A stretch of DNA of 33,227 nucleotides, taken from positions 95,410 to 128,636 of the forward strand of contig NZ_VTEI01000015.1 of the NCBI RefSeq assembly GCF_008180415.1, given 5' to 3'. A model generated the notes under the pieces. The model did not search any database. It was not told the origin of the DNA and saw only the letters and a list, made by a program, of their open reading frames with translations. This DNA is from Rossellomorea vietnamensis (GTDB lineage: Bacteria > Bacillota > Bacilli > Bacillales > Bacillaceae_B). Positions 30,528 through 33,227 of the stretch are shown one piece after another. Numbering within the stretch: position 1 is the stretch's first letter; each line of letters opens with the position of its first letter. Made by a program: the position numbers and the translations under genes.

Positions 30528-31454
30528 TTAACGTCTGTTGCTTTTCGGATCAAACGCATCCCGAAGGCCGTCCCCGATAAAGTTGATGCAAAGTACCGTA
30601 GTCAGGATAGCGACTCCAGGCGGAATCCAGGCTGCCGGGCTGTTCCTCAGAATTCGCAGGCTCTGTGCTTCAGAAATCATATTCCCCCATGTCGGTGTCG
30701 GCTGGGGAATCCCAAATCCGATAAAGCTGAGGGCGGATTCAACAATAATATACGAGGCCATCATTAACGACGCGTTAACCACGATGGGCCCTATGGCATT
30801 CGGAATGAAATGCTTAAAGATGATCCTCATATCACTCGCTCCGATGGCTTTCGCTCCCTGTACAAATTCCTGCTCTCTCAGCGAAAGGTAGGTTCCCCTT
30901 ATGATCCTGGTTAAATTCGGCCAGGAAGTTAAGGCAATGATGGCGACAAAGATTCCTATTGAAACCCTGTCAAGGATCGCCATGACTGTCAGAATGATTA
31001 CAAGGAACGGAAGGACGAGCATCATATCCGTGACACGCATGATAAAATTATCAATTTTCCCGCCGTAGTAGCCGGCAATGGACCCCAGAGTCACGCCAAT
31101 TAACAGGGTGAACACCATCGCACTGAAACCGACAATCAGAGAAATCCTTCCTCCGTATAAAAAGCGGGATAAAACATCACGCCCTGAGCTGTCAGTCCCA
31201 AGCGGATTCTCTGCCGTCGGCGGACGTTCCACCAGCAGCAGATTGGATTTCGTCGGGCTGTGATCGGTCAAAAGAGGGGCAAAGACGACCATCAAAACAA
31301 TCAAAGCCAGGATGACCACGCCGGCCACTGCCAGCCTGTTTTTCATGAAACGGCCCAACGCAATCTGAAAGGGTGTTTTCCCTTTTTTGGGTTTACTGTG
31401 CGGCTGCACTTCCGGGGTTGGATCTAAGGTTGTTTCTTGTGGATGGATTTGCAT
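30528..31454 (-). CDS. Opp/Dpp/App-type ABC transporter permease (OppC-like)
   Basis: A 308-aa inner-membrane permease for peptides or nickel, with six helices. A cytosolic N-terminal extension precedes helix 1 (LAVAGVVILALIVLMVVFAPLL), then the OppC marker HPLGTDSSGRDVLSRFLYGGR in the form NPLGTDSSGRDVLSR, and the EAA loop EQEFVQGAKAIGASDMRIIF that docks on the ATPase. It ends LRDAFDPKSNRR. It starts 9 bp after the OppB-like stop. In B. subtilis appDFABC the B and C permeases are the last genes, which matches the terminator here, but no binding protein or ATPase lies within 800 bp upstream. Confidence 0.93.
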   Translation of the reverse strand: MQIHPQETTLDPTPEVQPHSKPKKGKTPFQIALGRFMKNRLAVAGVVILALIVLMVVFAPLLTDHSPTKSNLLLVERPPTAENPLGTDSSGRDVLSRFLYGGRISLIVGFSAMVFTLLIGVTLGSIAGYYGGKIDNFIMRVTDMMLVLPFLVIILTVMAILDRVSIGIFVAIIALTSWPNLTRIIRGTYLSLREQEFVQGAKAIGASDMRIIFKHFIPNAIGPIVVNASLMMASYIIVESALSFIGFGIPQPTPTWGNMISEAQSLRILRNSPAAWIPPGVAILTTVLCINFIGDGLRDAFDPKSNRR

Positions 31455-31463
31455 TTAATCACC

Positions 31464-32429
31464 TCATTCATAGCGGATTCTTGGGTCAACAATACTGTAA
31501 AAAATATCTGCAAGAAGGTTTCCTACTAATATAAAGACACCGAGCATCAGATTGATGGCCATGATGACGGGATAATCACGATTGCTGATGGAATTGATGA
31601 ACAAGGTCCCCAATCCCGGATACTGAAAAACTCCCTCGGTGATGATCGCACCACTCAGCAATGCCCCGATTTCAAAACCAAGCAGCGTGATGATCGGAAT
31701 CATCGCATTTCGCAACGTATGCTTATACAATACGGAGTTTTCCGTCATCCCTTTTGCTTTTGCTGTACGTATATAATCACTGCCCAGCACGTCCAAAACT
31801 TCCGACCTCATGTATCTCATATACGTCGCTGTTCCTGCCAGGCCAAGGGTGATGCCCGGAAGCACGAGATGATGAAGCTTATCGATCATGAGTGCGAGCC
31901 CTGTTATACCAGGAGTTGATACGGATCCTTGCGAAGGGAACCAGCCGAGCGTAATCGAAAACACATAAATGGCGACCAGTCCAAAGAAGAAATTGGGAAT
32001 CGCTAATCCTAAGAACCCAAAAGTGGTTGCTCCATAATCCAGCAGAGAATAAGGGTTTCTTGCGGAATAGATTCCAATAGGAATTCCTACAAGAATGGTG
32101 ATGATCAAGGAAAACAGCCCGAGTTGCAGGGTATTTTCAATACGGCCGGCAATTAAATCGCTGACATCACGTCCTTTGTATATGAACGATTCTCCAAAAT
32201 CACCCTGAGCGACCTTCGTCACCCAATTAAAATATTGAATATGAACCGGGTCATTCAATCCCATTGCTTCGCGCTGCTGCTCCAGAACCTGTGGATCTAT
32301 ATTAGGATCCATCAAGCGGCCGGCAATCGGATCGCCAGGAGCCATTTTCAGCATAAAAAACACAATCATCGTAAGAGCAATCAGCATCGGGATAAAAACT
32401 AGAATCCGCCGTAAGATATACTGGTACAA
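31464..32429 (-). CDS. Opp/Dpp/App-type ABC transporter permease (OppB-like)
   Basis: A 321-aa permease, partner of the OppC-like protein. Helix 1 is in YQYILRRILVFIPMLIALTMIVFF. The periplasmic-type loop carries APGDPIAGRLMDPNIDPQVL and FNWVTKVAQGDFGESF, typical of OppB, and the EAA loop is DYIRTAKAKGMTENSVLYKH. The end is VDPRIRYE. TTG 32429 (giving MYQYILRR) fits a GGGGGGAG ribosome site and the usual OppB N-terminus. ATG 32444 is in frame but would place that run of G inside the coding region. Upstream are only repeats, so either the pair has its own promoter or a repeat block split a longer operon. Confidence 0.92.
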   Translation of the reverse strand: MYQYILRRILVFIPMLIALTMIVFFMLKMAPGDPIAGRLMDPNIDPQVLEQQREAMGLNDPVHIQYFNWVTKVAQGDFGESFIYKGRDVSDLIAGRIENTLQLGLFSLIITILVGIPIGIYSARNPYSLLDYGATTFGFLGLAIPNFFFGLVAIYVFSITLGWFPSQGSVSTPGITGLALMIDKLHHLVLPGITLGLAGTATYMRYMRSEVLDVLGSDYIRTAKAKGMTENSVLYKHTLRNAMIPIITLLGFEIGALLSGAIITEGVFQYPGLGTLFINSISNRDYPVIMAINLMLGVFILVGNLLADIFYSIVDPRIRYE

Positions 32430-32627
32430 GGTTCTCCCCCCCATTCTTTCTATTTATATTGGACAGCTTGTAGTTTCTAATTTTTTTCAAGATAACGCTT
32501 AGCTAAGGTCTTCTTCCTAAAAGTAGATCAGCAGCATTCATTCGGTGCCCAAGCTGCTAGCTCGACTTTTAACAATGCCCTTCAGAAGCGAACAGTTATA
32601 GCGCCCAGCTCTCCGAGGCCAAATAGT

Positions 32628-32887
32628 CCAACCGGCTTTGGGTCTCTGAAAGCTTTCTTGGCACCCCTTCTCTCCTATTCCAACCGGCTTTGGGTCTCTA
32701 AAAGCTTTCCTTGGCACCACTTCACTCCTATTCCAACCGGTTTTGGTCTCTAAAAACTCTCTTAGCACCACTTCACTCCTATTCCAACCGGCTTTGGGTC
32801 TCTAAAAACTCTCTTAGCACCACTTCACTCCTATTCCAACCGGCTTTGGGTCTCTAATAGCTCTCTTGGCACCACTTCTCTGGTATC
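32628..32887. repeat. 52-bp tandem repeats (CCAACCGGCTTTGGGTCTCT)
   Basis: Five copies starting CCAACC at 32628, 32680, 32733, 32784 and 32836 (steps 52, 53, 51, 52). Each ends CACCACTTC(A/T)CTCCTATT. Copies differ at a few positions. They sit upstream of the permease genes and between copies of the larger repeat that follows. Open frames across them have repeat-derived composition. Confidence 0.92.
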
Positions 32888-33227
32888 CACTTTTATCCAA
32901 TCCAGTTGCAGCGCCCTGCTCCTCGGGGTCAAATAACCCAAAGAGAATAAAAGGAAGACCGCCTTTTTTTCTCTTTGGAACATTTGCCTGTCGGAGCAGT
33001 TCAGGGCGCTTCCACTTTTTATTCAATCCAGTTGCAGCGCCCTGCTCCTCGGGGTCAAATAACCCAACGAGAATAAAAGGGAAGACCGCCTTTTTTTCTC
33101 TTCGGAACATTTGCCTGTCGGAGCAGTTCAGGGCGCTTTCACTTTTTATTCAATCCAGTTGCAGCGCCCTGCTCCTCGGGGTCAAATAACCCGAAGAGAA
33201 TAAAAGGGAAAACCGCCTTTTTTTCTC
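32886..33227. repeat. 126-127-bp tandem repeats with large inverted arms
   Basis: TCCAGTTGCAGCGCCC starts at 32901, 33027 and 33154, so units are 126 and 127 bp and continue past the window end. Each has AGCGCCCTG (for example 32910-32918) and its complement CAGGGCGCT (33002-33010), plus CTCC/GGAG next to them, making a stem-loop of about 100 nt. An inner GGGT-CAAATA-ACCC hairpin and a run of seven T follow. A degenerate partial copy lies at 32597-32629, on the other side of the 52-bp array. Confidence 0.92.

Noticed and set aside
32814..33189. Frames on both strands over the right-end repeats
   Set aside because: Repeat-derived peptides without ribosome sites; both strands open over the same repeats.

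Overview
The window looks like the chromosome of a spore-forming Bacillaceae species (Bacillus sensu lato; genus not resolvable by eye). Supporting signs are strong AGGAGG-type ribosome sites with many TTG/GTG starts, a class IV PHA synthase pair (phaR-phaC), a manganese catalase, a collagen-like spore-surface-type protein, a candidate sigma-K promoter and an HxlR quinone-type sensor. No rRNA, tRNA, CRISPR array, transposase or phage gene was found.

Layout. 1-400: a 53-bp tandem repeat array. 700-2720: a quinone/catechol-stress locus, with a one-cysteine HxlR regulator divergent from a VOC dioxygenase and an NADPH:FMN/quinone reductase. 2840-5730: Mn catalase, a convergent proline-iminopeptidase-type hydrolase and a SEC-C-like zinc protein. 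5757-6168: a 21-bp repeat array. 6210-8340: a small unknown gene and phaRC without phaB. 8379-11593: an AT-rich stretch of five single accessory genes on the minus strand. 11884-19184: a glycosylation and surface-protein cluster holding two divergent glycosyltransferases of different folds that share a TPR tail, a collagen-like protein, a stand-alone copy of its N-terminal domain, and galU-ugd for UDP-glucose and UDP-glucuronate. 19390-20212: a 213-bp higher-order repeat. 20593-23336: a DUF559-like nuclease fold fused to a winged helix, and an ABC-F ATPase. 23847-28549: a flavin and redox region with two paralogous FMN reductases, an LLM monooxygenase, an unknown protein, a 7Fe ferredoxin, a 29-codon ORF, sodA and a divergent cysteine-rich HTH regulator. 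28777-29735: a second hairpin array and a decayed C1q/TNF-like domain gene. 29927-32429: a small membrane protein and two Opp/Dpp permeases. 32590-33227: two interleaved repeat families running off the window end.

How the genes may work together. The most coherent system is the 11.9-19.2 kb block. GalU and Ugd make sugar nucleotides. Two TPR-tailed glycosyltransferases may decorate the Thr-rich (GPT/GAT) collagen-like rod. The two paralogous surface genes share a bipartite upstream element, and one glycosyltransferase has a near-consensus sigma-K promoter, so a late-sporulation coat or exosporium glycoprotein pathway is a reasonable inference. A second candidate system is the tight run tiny ORF - 7Fe ferredoxin - unknown - LLM monooxygenase - FMN reductase just downstream of sodA. 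The sodA/regulator intergenic region carries two matching 16-bp dyads, each over a -10 box.

A further theme is repeats. At least five tandem families, most containing short hairpins, fill intergenic gaps; in several places they create open frames that are not genes.
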